Assembly: GCA_012931725.1 (NCBI GenBank)
Contig: CM022949.1
Location: 46,170,980-46,234,979, forward strand
Direction: 5' to 3'
Length of the DNA stretch: 64,000 bases
From: Litsea cubeba
Lineage: Eukaryota > Streptophyta > Magnoliopsida > Laurales > Lauraceae
Part shown: piece after piece, positions 10,637 to 21,451 of the stretch
Layout: each line of letters begins with the position of its first letter
Position numbering within the stretch: the stretch's first letter is position 1
Translations under genes and position numbers: made by a program
The notes under the pieces: model-generated
Database searches by the model: none
What the model saw: the letters and a program-made list of their open reading frames with translations, nothing else
What the model was told of the DNA's origin: nothing

Positions 10637-12053
10637 GACTGGGCCTGCCCAGTCCAGCCCGAGTGCAGAAACTTCCCTTTTTTTTTTGTTTTTCTTCTTC
10701 TTTCTTGATCATTTCAATCCCCTTTCATTCCTTTCTTCCATACACAAATTTACAACATCTTGGGCCTCTTCCTAAGCTTCACTAATCCTCAAAATCATCA
10801 TTCATAATTATTAAATAGATCAAACACAATACTCTTAAGAAGGATCAAAGTTTATTTCCTTCTCTTTGAGCCCACCTTTAACACATGGAAACCAAATTTC
10901 CTAGAGAGCCAAGGTGAAATCAAACTTCCAATGTATGACAAGACAATAATATAAGTTGAAATCAAAGTAACATGATCCATCCAATCAAAATAAACCCATA
11001 GATTAAAGAAGATTAACACAAAGAAAAGGAAAATCATGAAATAGAACCAAATGAGGGAAAGCATCACATTAATGTTGGAATATACTTGCCTCTAGCCAAG
11101 GTAAGATCAAAAATCACTCCTTAAACCAAGCCTTAGAGCTTCAAGCTCCAAATCTACAAAAACCCCAAAAATTTTCCCAAGAAACCCTAAAAAGTCAATA
11201 TTTGTGAATCCTCAATGAAAACCTTAGCAAATGGGTTTAAAGCACTCCAAATGGAGAGGAAAACAAGGATCTTGAGTTTAGGAAACCAATGCTAACCTTG
11301 AGGAACCCTAACAAAGAAGAGAGGCTTGAAGAAGGGGCTTCTCTTAGCTCAAACTCCTCAAGAATGGTATCTTTGGGAAGCTTGAAGAGTGAGGAAGAGT
11401 TTGAGGAGATCAATCCTCCAAGAGTACCTCACCAAGTGAGAGTTTCAGATGAGAGAGAGTGAGAAGAGAGGAGAGGAAAAAGGCCTAACAAAAGAAAGTT
11501 GCTGGAATGGAATGAAGAAGGAGAAGGAAGAGTTCCCTTCTTAAGAGACAAGCCATTGTGGGCCCCGATCTTCACAAGCCTAGAAACGGTACTTGCGGGC
11601 CCCGAACGAAAACGACGAAGAAGACAAAAATGATCGGCGAAATTTCCACTTTCCAAAAAGTATATTTTTGACAATTTCTGGAATTTTCGAAATTTGGGTA
11701 CAGGTTTTGTGTGAAATGTCAGTTTTGCCCTTTTTCTCGAAAAACGCGATTTCTGATTAAAAAATCAAGTTGGCCAAAACATGAAAGTTGACGATCTAGA
11801 TGAAATAAGTCAAAATACACCTAAATTGGAATTTTTACAAGCATCATGAACAAACTCAACAATTTCACACACACAATCCACGGGCGCCCCGGCCCGTGTC
11901 AAACTTAAGTCAAAGACTAACAACGGTTCTCAAAGCTAATCAAACCTTCTAATCTAGCTTAATAAAATAAGCTAATCGTCCACTAACCCCACTTATCTAC
12001 TAATCACGGTTAAAACATAATTAAATATTCCAAACCTGGGTCGGGGTCTGACA

Positions 12054-12651
12054 ACTACTGTTATGGAGTCGATTAATGTGGTCGTTGATGATGCAGGAAC
12101 TTCAGATTGCTTTTCTGATGATGACGATGTACTAACTAGTTCTCCTCCTATACCACAGGATCATAACACAAGTTCAAGCAAGCCTGAAGATCCAAGTACA
12201 TCATCAACGCATAATGATTCAAAAGATAAGAAAATTGATCGATCAAGATCAACTTCTGATCTTATGGACATCATTCAGCATTTTGAAGAAAAAAGTGCAT
12301 CTAAGAGTTTGCGTCCTGTACCTAAGGTAATGAAAAGCCACCCTATTTCTCAAGTGCTTGGAGATGCAACTGAGTCTTTAAAGACTAGAAAACAGGTACG
12401 CGAGGAGGTAAGTAATTTTTGCTACATCTCTTCAATTGAACCAAAAAATATAAAAGAAGCCATTCTTGATGATTGCTGGATTAATGCGATGCACGAGGAA
12501 CTTGCACAATTTGAAAGAAACTGTGTATGGGAATTGGTTCCTAGACCGAGCCACACCAATGTCATCGGCACCAAGTGGATTTATAAGAATAAGACCGATG
12601 AATTGGGTCAGGTCATACGGAACAAGGCTAGACTGGTTGCCCAGGGGCACG
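12054..12651 (+). pseudogene. Copia H pol fragment, part 3: linker and start of RT
   Basis: The frame resumes at TTVMESINVVVDDAG, runs through the acidic linker and ends within the RT N-terminus (MHEELAQFERNCVWELVPRP, NKARLVAQG). This part is open from 12,063 to the junction. At 12,651 copia similarity stops at GGGGCACG and an inverted X-family LTR begins. The three H segments total about 1.4 kb of pol. Confidence 0.9.
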
Positions 12652-13461
12652 TGAAGGTTTTACTTAACCTTCTTTTTAAGCCTTAACACAGGCTAAGGTC
12701 CTTTCTCAGATTATCTTGTGAATTCCTAACACAGATAATTAAATAATTAATCTAAAACTAAATAATTATCAATCACCACAAAATAGCACGAGACATAAGT
12801 TTTTACGTGGAAAACCCAACTCGGGAAAAAACCACTGGTGGTAGAGACCACCTAAAGCAAAGCACTATAATTTGAAGATTACAAGTGAACTCACTAGACC
12901 TTTGTCCCAGTTGCAACTCAACCTAAAAGGACTGTGAAGAACTTGCCGACAGCCCGCCGTTCACCTTCCACGTGCTAGCTTGAAACCCACCTTGAATGCC
13001 CCTTCAAGGTGCTTGATCACAGGGAAAGAGAATGATTCTTCAGCACAATCTCCCTTGCATAATTAAGCCCACAAAACTCTCCAGAAGACAATCTCAAGAA
13101 CTCAAGTGAATAATAAATCTTCTGTATCTTGTTTGTAGATGCAAGGGGTTTATAAATAGCCCATGGCTCGTGCACAATCCTTTTTGTACTGAAACAGGAC
13201 TCTTCAAACAAGTTTAGAATATATGAATAGTAGAGTCCCGTTAGGCAGAAATTCCCAGCTCGCTATAGCGAGCTTTAGTCTCGCTATAGCGAGACTGCAT
13301 TCTGTCATTGACAGAACTGAAGCTCGCTATAGCGAGATTCAGTCTCGCTATAGCGAGACTGGGTTCTGTCAACTTACCTTGTACACGAGAATTTCGTCCG
13401 GGTAGCTCTCTCTTGATGTGTTTTGTTTTCTTTGAAACACTTTTAAGTGTATGAACATCTT
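12652..13461 (-). repeat. X-family LTR, inverted and 5'-truncated
   Basis: Reverse complement of about 15,614-16,401. On the minus strand it ends ...CCTTCA at 12,652, but the first ~130 bp of the LTR are missing at the 13,461 side. It carries four CTCGCTATAGCGAG palindromes and a TATTTATAAA TATA box. With the right LTR it forms a long inverted repeat around the X ORF. Confidence 0.9.
13256..13360. promoter_or_regulatory. Palindrome cluster in inverted X LTR: four CTCGCTATAGCGAG
   Basis: Four near-perfect 14-bp palindromes alternate with spacers that themselves carry the inverted pair TCTGTCA/TGACAGA. They lie upstream, in LTR sense, of the TATA box near 13,147-13,160. Confidence 0.75.
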
Positions 13462-13468
13462 GACGGCG

Positions 13469-13493
13469 AAAAAAAAAAAAGGGGGGGGGGGGG
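13469..13493. repeat. Poly(A)-poly(G) tract
   Basis: Twelve A followed by thirteen G, exactly where the truncated inverted LTR ends. It may mark a rearrangement joint or be an assembly artefact. Confidence 0.7.
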
Positions 13494-13538
13494 AATTCAC
13501 ACTGCCTGCGCAAGACTGTTTCTTGTTCCAGTATGTAG

Positions 13539-13554
13539 TCTCGCTATAGCGAGA
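13539..13554. promoter_or_regulatory. Single X-type palindrome upstream of the X ORF
   Basis: TCTCGCTATAGCGAGA, a perfect 16-bp palindrome matching the X LTR cluster, but placed in the internal region about 600 bp upstream of the ORF at 14,152. Z shows the same arrangement with its own palindrome. Confidence 0.65.
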
Positions 13555-13731
13555 AATCTAGGTAGTTTGTTTAAAACCGAGGCAGTTTCTTCTTTTCTTA
13601 TTTCCTCTTCTCTTCCTTTCTTTCTCAAGCTAGGGGTTCTTTGTTTTCTTTTCTCCCCTTTCCATCCTTCTCTATCACAACTCCATTGTTCCTTAGGAAA
13701 TCCAATTCTGAGCTTCTTCTTCTTCTCCAAG

Positions 13732-14150
13732 GTATGTTCTTTCTCTCTTCCTCTTCTCACAGATTATTTTCTCCAATGCCTACATTGGTGTGTTTGGTAC
13801 TGGATTGCTTGTTTTTGGCACTTGGTTTTCAAATTTGAGCATTGGAGAACATTCCTTGATGGATGGATTTATCAATCTTCTAGTTTCATGAGTTTGTGAT
13901 GGAATCCCTCTACACATTGATCTTTTTGCACAAATTATATTGCATTTTTTTTTGAAGATTATTGTGTTTCATTGATGGATTTCATCTTATTCTTATCCCT
14001 GTGATACTCTTGCACATTGGGGTCTTTTGGAAGGTTGTCCAACTTCGTTGGAAATAACACTATGGTTTTGTGCACACAAGGTGTTTGGGATATTGCCTTA
14101 ATGAACTTTAACATTGTTCTATGTGATTTCTTGCATTTTCTTGGCATCAG
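13732..14150 (+). other. Candidate 5'-UTR intron of the X ORF
   Basis: A donor-like CCAAG/GTATGT at 13,732 and an acceptor-like GGCATCAG at 14,143-14,150 would place the ATG two bases into the next exon. The enclosed sequence is T-rich, as plant introns are. The Z ORF also has TCTCCAAGGTA upstream. This is inferred only. Confidence 0.35.
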
Positions 14151-14151
14151 C

Positions 14152-15156
14152 ATGGCTCCCAAATCATCTAAGGGGAAGCGTCCCGCCAGTTCTTCATCTC
14201 TATTTGATATTGATCGGTTTCGGGATGCTGAGAGTTCCGCTCGGTTTGAATCCACCGTTAAAGACCGAACGGTGATTTTTGAAAGAATTATTGATCAAAA
14301 TTCTCTACCCCCGTCAAACTTTACACAATGGCTTTATCAAACTCGTCTAATGCTTCTCATGAGCTTGGATAATGAATGTTTTGAGGATTGGGTACGAGAA
14401 TTTTACTGCAATATGTTTGAAGTGAAAGAAGATGGCTTCCGCACATTTGTTCGAGGAAAAACTCTCTCTATTGATGCGAAAATAATCGCCACTTTACTAC
14501 ATCTTCGGCGACCTGATCAACCTCTTTATCCTTTTCCTGATCTGGACGAACAAGTTCATCTCTTAGATGAGGTCGCTACCGTTCTTTGTGGCCAACCAAC
14601 TGCATGGCATCCTCCAGTGCTGAAAATTTCAAGGTTGCAATCAGATTATCGCCTGGTTAACACATTTGTCGTCAATAATGTTGAGCCTCGAGGACATTCC
14701 TCTGATCTACTTCCAGCTCAGGCTCTCCTTCTCTACTTCATGGGTACAGGCACTTCAGTCGATATTCCGCGTACAATTATTGACTGCATGTTGAAAATCT
14801 TCGACGAACCTCGGAAGCTTCAACTTCCATTTGGAGCAATGATTAGCAAATTGCTTATTGATGCTGGTTGCCATGTCTACCCGCATGAACTACCTGTTCC
14901 AAAGAGGCAAAAGATTGATGGCAGGACAAGAAGCATGTCAGACACTCATGTTCGAAATCGCATTCAGGGGGAGCAAGCTCAAGTGCATATTGCCGATGAT
15001 GATGAAAACACAGTGGAAACTCGTCTCCTCGCTTTAGAACATGCAGTATATGATCAATCTGTTCAGATTGAACACCTGGATGGCAGGATATCGTCTGGCT
15101 TTACTGATCTTCGTAATCACATAACAGACATGTTCAATCAGCTTCGCCATCAGTGA
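14152..15156 (+). CDS. Extra ORF of X: putative plant transposon-protein domain, 334 aa
   Basis: An intact ORF with the ATG at 14,152 (frame open from 14,017). It lies in sense orientation 317 bp before the polypurine tract and LTR, the place of the env-like gene in Sireviruses. The N-terminus is basic and serine-rich (MAPKSSKGKRPASSSS). The core has EFYCNM, FVRGKTLSID, YRLVNTFVV, GTGTSVDIPRTI and PFGAMISKLL. The C-terminus is acidic, then forms a short heptad-like helix (about residues 285-334). No signal peptide or membrane segment is seen, so it is not a typical envelope protein. The core fits the plant-specific domain catalogued as 'putative plant transposon protein', function unknown. 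It is homologous along its length to the broken ORF in Z (26,147-27,247). Confidence 0.75.
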   Translation: MAPKSSKGKRPASSSSLFDIDRFRDAESSARFESTVKDRTVIFERIIDQNSLPPSNFTQWLYQTRLMLLMSLDNECFEDWVREFYCNMFEVKEDGFRTFVRGKTLSIDAKIIATLLHLRRPDQPLYPFPDLDEQVHLLDEVATVLCGQPTAWHPPVLKISRLQSDYRLVNTFVVNNVEPRGHSSDLLPAQALLLYFMGTGTSVDIPRTIIDCMLKIFDEPRKLQLPFGAMISKLLIDAGCHVYPHELPVPKRQKIDGRTRSMSDTHVRNRIQGEQAQVHIADDDENTVETRLLALEHAVYDQSVQIEHLDGRISSGFTDLRNHITDMFNQLRHQ

Positions 15157-15473
15157 CCTGTCTCATTTTGTTTTATGTCTCTTTACTAACTTCCTTCTTC
15201 CTTATTTTCTGTTATGCTGCTTTGTCAACCCATCAACAAAAAGGGGGAGTCTCTTATGTTTTAGACTTAGACAGACTGTTTAAGCAAACTGATTAATTCT
15301 AGTTCTATGATATTATGCTTGTTCTTTCCCTTGGTTTATTTTCAGGATTGCATTTAAGGCAGATTAATCTTCATTGGCAATTGGTCTCAGTTGTTTAAAA
15401 AGTCTTTTTAAAGTTTATCTTGTACTGGGATAGAAGATCTACTTTGTATAAGGAGTTTTGTTCATGAATTGCC
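15157..15473 (+). other. 3' untranslated stretch of X
   Basis: T-rich non-coding sequence. It contains an AAAAAGGGGGAGTC secondary polypurine tract at about 15,239-15,252, as in the multi-tract arrangement of Y. Confidence 0.5.
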
Positions 15474-15485
15474 AAAGGGGGAGAT
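15474..15485 (+). other. Polypurine tract of X
   Basis: AAAGGGGGAGAT directly abuts the LTR that starts TGTTAGAATT. This shows that the X ORF lies in the 3' part of a plus-oriented element. Confidence 0.9.
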
Positions 15486-16401
15486 TGTTAGAATTTTAGT
15501 TGGCTAATTCTTCTATCTTGAACAAAACTCAGAGTCCTAATCGAGTTGTATTTTCTATTTATTTTAGAATAGGACTGTGAAGATAGTATTTGTTTTGTGA
15601 AGACCTCTTCGGAAGATGTTCATACACTTAAAAGTGTTTCAAAGAAAACAAAACACATCAAGAGAGAGCTACCCGGACGAAATTCTCGTATACAAGGTAA
15701 GTTGACAGAACCCAGTCTCGCTATAGCGAGACTGAATCTCGCTATAGCGAGCTTCAGTTCTGTCAATGACAGAATGCAGTCTCGCTATAGCGAGCTGGGA
15801 ATTTCTGCCTAACGGGACTCTACTATTCATATATTCTAAACTTGTTTCAAGAGTCCTGTTTCATTACAAAAAGGATTGTGCACGAGCCATGGGTTATTTA
15901 TAAACCCCTTGCATCTACAAACAAGATACAGAAGATTTATTATTCACTTGAGTTCTTGAGATTGTCTTCTGGATAGTTTTGTGGGCTTAATTATGCAAGG
16001 GAGATTGTGCTGAAGAATCATTATCTTTCCCTGTGATCAAGCACCTTGAAGGGGCATTCAAGGTGGGTTTCAAGCTAGCACGTGGAAGGTGAACGGCGGG
16101 CTGTCGGCAAGTTCTTCACAGTCCTTTTAGGTTGAGTTGCAACTGGGACAAAGGTCTAGTGAGTTCACTTGTAATCTTCAAATTATAGTGCTTTGCTTTA
16201 GGTGGTCTCTACCACCCGTGGTTTTTTCCCGAGTTGGGTTTTCCATGTAAGAACTTGTGTCTCGTGCTATTTTGTGGTGATTGATAATTATTTAGTTTTA
16301 GATTAATTATTTAATTATCTGTGTTAGGAATTCACAAGATAATCTGAGAAAGGACCTTAGCCTGTGTTAAGGCTTAAAAAGAAGGTTAAGTAAAACCTTC
16401 A
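15486..16401 (+). repeat. X-family LTR, plus orientation (916 bp)
   Basis: Starts TGTTAG and ends CCTTCA. It has a polypurine tract on its left and a primer-binding site on its right, so this one LTR has the context of both a 3' and a 5' LTR. Three CTCGCTATAGCGAG palindromes at 15,713-15,796 precede a TATA box at about 15,895-15,904. The start resembles the W and Z LTRs (TGGCTAATTC, ACAAAACTC). Confidence 0.9.
15713..15796. promoter_or_regulatory. Palindrome cluster in plus X LTR: three CTCGCTATAGCGAG
   Basis: Three copies against four in the inverted LTR, so one copy has been lost or gained between them. The cluster is about 100 bp upstream of the TATA box. Confidence 0.75.
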
Positions 16402-16410
16402 CGTGGCACG

Positions 16411-16422
16411 TGGTATCAGAGC
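16411..16422 (+). other. Primer-binding site following the plus X LTR
   Basis: TGGTATCAGAGC, the initiator-Met-tRNA complement, lies nine bases beyond the LTR end. The spacer CGTGGCACG is longer than in Y. The sequence beyond is the inverted-repeat leader. Confidence 0.85.
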
Positions 16423-16654
16423 CTGGTAGGTCGGGTGTTCGAGTCACGGGACATGCGTTTTGCGAGTTCGCAGCAGGAGTCGCGGCGGGTGTGCCGTTGA
16501 GGGAGGGATTGTTGAGGTCAACGTCCACCCTCGCTCCTGAGCAGTCATAATTGTGGTCGAGCCCTCGCCCTCACCATAAAACTATTGTTGTGCCATTTCC
16601 TATCACCAATTGGTTTTGGGATAAGTGGTAGCTCAATGGGGTGTAAGATCCTAC
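16418..16654 (+). repeat. Right arm of 237-bp inverted repeat
   Basis: Reverse complement of 264-500. It begins inside the primer-binding site and ends TAAGATCCTAC. It closes the 16.4-kb inverted-repeat-bounded block. Confidence 0.85.
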
Positions 16655-19600
16655 ATCCACATCTGATCTCCTTTTGAAAATGAAAGTTTTACAGATATAG
16701 AATCCATTGCAAATCAAATTTCAAAAGTTAATCCCGTTTTTCTCAGGATAACTCGTCTGCAAATGCCATAACTTTCAATCCAACCGTCGGATCGATGAAA
16801 TTTACCTACCGTTGAAAAGCTTATTCAGAGTAGATATTCATAGAACCCAATAATGTGCAAATCAGAGCTATATTGACAAAGTTATGGGCATGGCGATTTT
16901 CATGTTTACTTTTAGACGGGATTGTAATTAAATCCACACCGTTGATAATCAATTGCTGCACATCCCTTGTGGGACCCCATCTGAAGATTAGTCAAGCCAT
17001 CCAGAGATTTTAAGAAGCTTCAACCTCATTCAAATTAAAAAAGGATAATAGATGTACCTTATCAATGAAGATAAATCAAATCTTCAAAGAGGGTGTCCAG
17101 ATTCAATGTATCTGTAAGATAACTGAATTTTAATAGGAACCCAAATGAAGCATACGACACACTCCCTCTCTTCGACGTCCATTACTACTCTCTCTTCTCT
17201 GCCTTATTTCCCTAATTGATAGAATTTAAGAGTTATTTTTGGGTATTATGGAGCCCTGTTACGGAAATTAGGATTTTTAGAAGAGAGATTTATATGAGGC
17301 CATTGTACAAGGAGATGTTATCAATGAAATTACTTATGAAGTTCTTTTAAATGGCTGGCTAGATTTTTGGATTGGAGCACACAGATGAAGCTAAGTAGAT
17401 CTTTGATTTAATCTATGTTATTTTTCTATTACTTTTTTGTCTCTTTTAAATGCATGCTTTATTAGAATAATATATCTGTTTTCATGCCTTAGGCAGCCAC
17501 TATTTTGATTTCTAATGAAAATAGTTTGATGATTTATACTTATTTTGATAGATTATGCTTAGGGCTGAGATCCTTTGATAGTCTATGCTTAATTTGATGA
17601 GTCATGCTTATGATTTTTCTTTCTTTTTTGAGGTGAAGGAGGTCTTGGGTCGTGACCTTATTCTTTTTTTTAAAAATTAATTTTTGCGAAAGACAAATCC
17701 TCCGGATCTGAAACATTGATTTATTTCTGATCTGAGTTATTTTGAAACAAAGAGTAGAATAATTGCATGGATGGATTGATTATCTTGCTTAGTGGATTCT
17801 GGACGCTCTGATCTGTTTTATATATTTGATTAGTTTGTGTTTTTGATTTCTTATAGTTTTTCTTGGATCTCAATTATTTATTAATCTTTGATTTTAAAAA
17901 ATTCAGATTTTAAATTTTAACTTAGTGGTGCTCCATGTGGGATCGACCTGTAATCGCCACTGTCTCAACAAGATAACTGTGCACTTGCAGTAATTTTAAT
18001 GGATTGATTTAATTCACACCAAGTCTTATAAAACTTTTTTTGTCCATTAATATATATTTACATATAGTAGATGTACTAATGCATCATATATCATTTTGAT
18101 ATTCGATCGTCGGGCCTTATACTTAAAATCTAACCCACTCAAAAAGAACTTTCCTTTTATTTCTTTCCTATTATATAGATTTTTAATTCAATCAAAACTT
18201 ATCCACCATAGATAAATATAGCAGAAGTTATTTTTCTTATGATTGTCCATGTGATTTGATTATTACGCATTTATTTTATTACATATTTTATTTCTAGGTT
18301 TTACAATTTTGTTTAAATTTTTTTTCTTTTGGCCCCTCCTAAACACAATTCCTGACGCTTAGATGTGGGGCAATTGCAAGATTTAGATGTGGGGCAAATA
18401 TTTATTAGATACATGTGGGCCATATCCAGACCCATTCATATCTTTTGCATTCTCAAAATTTACATGGGCTACCCCCGTTCAATTATACATAGGTCCGCCC
18501 CTGGACGACCTGGTCAGCATTCGCGAGAAACTTCATCTTAGAAAAAGGCCATGCAGTTGATTTGGGCATTTGACCTTTTGAACCATACAGACAGGGATGA
18601 CCAGTCAACATTGGCAACTAGCCATTGCACGTATTTTCAAGGAGGCCTTGGGATTTTACTAGCCATTGCTTAGCGTTTGGACGTGGAGGAAAAGTTGTCT
18701 TTTTGCGTGCCATCTTCTGTCATCTCCTCTTACTAGTTACTAGTCATTGCTTAGCATGTGGACATGGAGATAAAGTCGTCTTCTTTTGCTTTCTTTAACA
18801 ACAGTAAGAGGTTTCCAAGAAAAGTCTTATTTTGTTGTTTGCCTTCCTTTTTATTAGAATATAAATCTTTGAAGAAAAGAAAAGAGTTTCCACGAAATTT
18901 CTTTGTTGCTTCTACAGAGGTGAAAATTGGGCAGCCCAGCACGCCGTTGATCTTCTCGGCATGACCCGGCCCATGCCTGGCATGGACGGTGCTGGGTCAT
19001 GGTTCCGTCGGGGCTTATAAAAGTCTCCTCATTTTCATCACTTACCTTTATTTTTCCTAAGCTCTCTCTGTAAGGTTCCTAAGCTCCCTCTCATACTAAG
19101 TTCAATTAGTTTTTCAGAGACAAAGATCAAATCAAGTCATCAAGGGCCAAGGTTCTCTACAAACTTCTCAAAAGCTCCTCTCTTTTTCAGGTATTGTTTA
19201 TTTAAATTTTAAATTTTATTAAATATATACATATTAATATCATATAAATAAGTATCATCTTCTACCCTTCCTCATGAAACATATCAAAACAAAGGGCAAC
19301 CCCCAGCCGAGCACCTGTTATGGTGAGCGTGGTGCTCTTGGAATTTGACACCCATCCAAATGAATCTAGATCGAATATGTGCTCATTTTGGACATCGGAA
19401 ATTTATTGCTCATGGATCAAGTGATGACGGAAGCCTCCATCACCGTACACGGCGCTGTGTTGATGATGGGAGTCCCCCTCTCCCTTCCCGATGCCAGGTC
19501 GGGACTGAGGTAGCCCTGGCCTTGGCCTTAGGCTCAGGAAAAACCGGCCGGCACGGCTTTATCTATACTTCCAAGGCCATCCCAGTGTCCTGTTTACATG

Positions 19601-19829
19601 ATAATCTCTCTTTTCTCGAGTCTTATTTTAAGCATATCTGCAGCTCCAGTCTTCACACCTGAAGGTCATAAATCGCATCTTTTGCTCGTTGGAATTTGCG
19701 GCAAAGTAATGTCCAATTTCTCTACAACTCTCTCAAATAATAATTTACTTTTTCTTCTCTGTCTTATATGTTGAATTCTTTATAAAACGACACCAACTAT
19801 TAGTTATTTTTGTATGTTTAAACTGTGCT
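16655..19829. other. AT-rich intergenic or decayed repeat sequence
   Basis: No supported gene. CCGTCGGATCGATGAAATTT near 16,785 and GTGGGATCGACCTG near 17,938 are phrases I associate with decayed gypsy LTR or leader sequence, but no boundaries are visible. A partial 83-bp-spaced direct repeat (TTGCTTAGCRTGTGGACRTGG) lies at about 18,659-18,705 and 18,742-18,790. A TATA-like TTATAAAAG lies near 19,016. The stretch 19,690-19,829 is a diverged copy of 36,555-36,690. Confidence 0.4.
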
Positions 19830-20092
19830 TAAAATATAGGCAAAATTACCGAAAGGTCCATGCAGTTGAATGTTTCCAGCCTCTAGTCTAAGAAAAAACT
19901 TTTTAAGGCCTATGGTCCACTGAGCTAGACTCTTTACGGTCTTAGGTCCTTGAACCCACTCGTTCTCATTTTTTAGGACTAAATTGCCCTTTCTACCGTT
20001 ATAGGCATAAAAATGTTCATTCCTTCTTCTCCGGCAGACCCCGTGCTTCTTCTCTTTCAGCGTCGGTGAACGGTCGCAGATCTGGGGTTGCG

Positions 20093-20258
20093 CCGGCTGG
20101 TTTCCAGCGGCTTGCTTCCTGGCGACGTGTAGCGCACAAGATCAGCGACGATCTGCGGCGTGCAGGGTGGTCTCGCCGGCTGGTTTCCGGCGACTTGCTT
20201 CCTGGTGACGTGTAGCGGACAAGATCAGCGGCGATCTGCGGCGTGCAGGGTGGTCTCC
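20093..20258. repeat. 83-bp tandem duplication in M1
   Basis: Two adjacent copies of an 83-bp GC-rich unit starting CCGGCTGGTTTCC, with a handful of differences. It creates arginine/alanine-rich open frames on both strands that look coding but show no domain. Present again at about 37,953-38,118. Confidence 0.85.
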
Positions 20259-20627
20259 GTCTGGCGAGGAACGACGGGAGGCGATGAAGGCAGTCCGGGC
20301 CTGGGCTGTCTTCTCCGACGACGGCGGCAATGTTGAGGATCAGATCCTCTTCCGCGGCAGCGCGTGGCGTCTGGGAAATCTGATCTGGGCGGCAACAAGG
20401 ATTGAAATCCCTATTTGGTCTTCTTCCACTTCGGTATGCAGAATCTGTGACAGTCTGATCCACGTGGCCCGGAAATCCGCTGCTCTTCGTTGGACTGCAA
20501 AAATCTCACCGGAGAAGCGTCGTGCGTGGCCAGAGTGGAAAAAAACAACAAGAAGGGGGACATGATGACTGGAATCCACCAACGTCGTTGATGTTACTGG
20601 AGAAGAAAGGCAGCGGGGCCTGGGTTT

Positions 20628-20925
20628 ATCCGTGTTTTTGTGAAATTTATCTGTATTTTTGTAAAATTTATCTGAGTTTTTTTTTAAAATTTATTTGCGT
20701 TTTGGTGAAATTTATTTGTGTTTTTGTAAAATTTATCTGAGTTTTTTTTTTTAAATTTATCTGTATTTTGGTGAAATTTATCTGAGTTTTTGTCAAAGTT
20801 ATCTTTATTTTATAGTCAAATTTATCTGTGTTTTTGTCAAAGTTAACTGTGTTTTTGGCAAATTCATCTGATTTTTTTTAAATCTATCTAAGTTTTCTGG
20901 CAAATCTATTTGCGTTTTTGATATG
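20628..20925. repeat. Degenerate tandem repeat in M1
   Basis: About a dozen copies of a 20-26-bp unit of the type AAATTTATCTGTGTTTTTGT. The same satellite-like unit occurs, reverse-complemented, inside M2 (58,130-58,390). This suggests that M1 and M2 share ancestry but lie in opposite orientation. Confidence 0.8.
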
Positions 20926-20934
20926 AAGAAAACC

Positions 20935-21075
20935 TACCTTTGAATTTCTTCAAAGCATCTCGAGCTTCCTCAGCAGTGCTTCTCAAAGTAATAGCCAACA
21001 AAACAGAAGGTGGATTGAACAGAAGGGTCTCCACAAATACCTCTTTTTTCCCCAATGCCTTGCACACTTTTTTTT
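20935..21075 (-). pseudogene. Captured exon fragment in M1, lipase-like
   Basis: The minus strand reads KEVFVETLLFNPPSVLLA and then ARDALKKFK, followed directly by a splice-donor-like GTAGGT. The ETLLFNPPSV phrase resembles the plant alpha/beta-hydrolase family of GDSL esterase/lipase At4g10955-like proteins; I make that match from memory. The fragment lacks the catalytic serine region and the rest of the enzyme, so it is a captured piece, not a gene. The unit B copy is at 38,828-38,975. Confidence 0.45.
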
Positions 21076-21451
21076 TTCTCTTTGAAAAAAGGACAGGGCA
21101 TGTGTCGCTATTTTAGGAGCTGCCAGGAAATGAGGGGGCTAACGTGGCAGAGGATTCGGAATATGGTGAGGGTGGGGCCCATCGAGGCGTTTTTGAATTA
21201 TGAATATTACAGCTAGCAACTCAGAGATCGAGTTGACAGGTGTCCTTAGACTTTACACGTGTCGCAGATCAGGTGTCCTCAGACTTTACACTTATCGCTG
21301 GACGGTTTGGGTTACTTAAAGTAAGGGCAAATTGGACATTTCAGGTATGAATAAGTGTGAGAGGGACCGTTGGCTGCATGACTTTTTTTGTGGACTGTTT
21401 GCAACAAAGTTATGTTATGAGGGACCTCCGGCCAAAGTCCCCTAAAATATA

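Larger units (their letters stand above)
8751..12053 (-). mobile_element. Solo LTR 1: gypsy-type, 3303 bp
   Basis: Starts TGTCACGCCC, ends GGTCTGACA and is flanked by a perfect 5-bp duplication, ACTAC (8746-8750 and 12,054-12,058). No primer site, polypurine tract or coding domain lies inside, so it is read as one long LTR left by recombination. The length and termini fit long-LTR plant gypsy elements such as Tekay/Del chromoviruses, but that assignment is inferred. Minus orientation is suggested by a GGGCGTGACA-type 3' end and a TATA-like CTATATAATT on the minus strand near 10,240. Reading frames inside it show no known domain. Confidence 0.8.
19839..21442. mobile_element. M1: Mutator-like element (Pack-MULE type), 1604 bp
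   Basis: Flanked by a perfect 9-bp target duplication, TAAAATATA (19,830-19,838 and 21,443-21,451), the MULE hallmark. The ends are imperfect, long inverted repeats of about 130-150 bp (GGCAAAATTACCGAAAGGTC against GGGGACTTTGGCCGGAGGTC), both reading into AAATTGCCC or AATTTGCCC. Inside are a GC-rich block, AT-rich tandem repeats and a gene exon fragment. There is no transposase, so the element is non-autonomous. Confidence 0.85.

Noticed and set aside
13447..13899. 150-codon frame starting before the poly(A)/poly(G) tract
   Set aside because: It runs through a homopolymer and T-rich leader of the X ORF; no domain and no conserved counterpart in Z.
16411..16450. tRNA gene near GTTCGAGTC
   Set aside because: Only a primer-binding site and a box-B-like word; no cloverleaf can be drawn.
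19345..19662. 105-codon plus-strand frame as a gene
   Set aside because: No motif, no neighbouring context and no second copy; likely chance.
20017..20463. Arginine/proline-rich 148-codon minus-strand frame as a gene
   Set aside because: It arises from an 83-bp tandem duplication in GC-rich MULE sequence; frames are open on both strands and no domain is visible.
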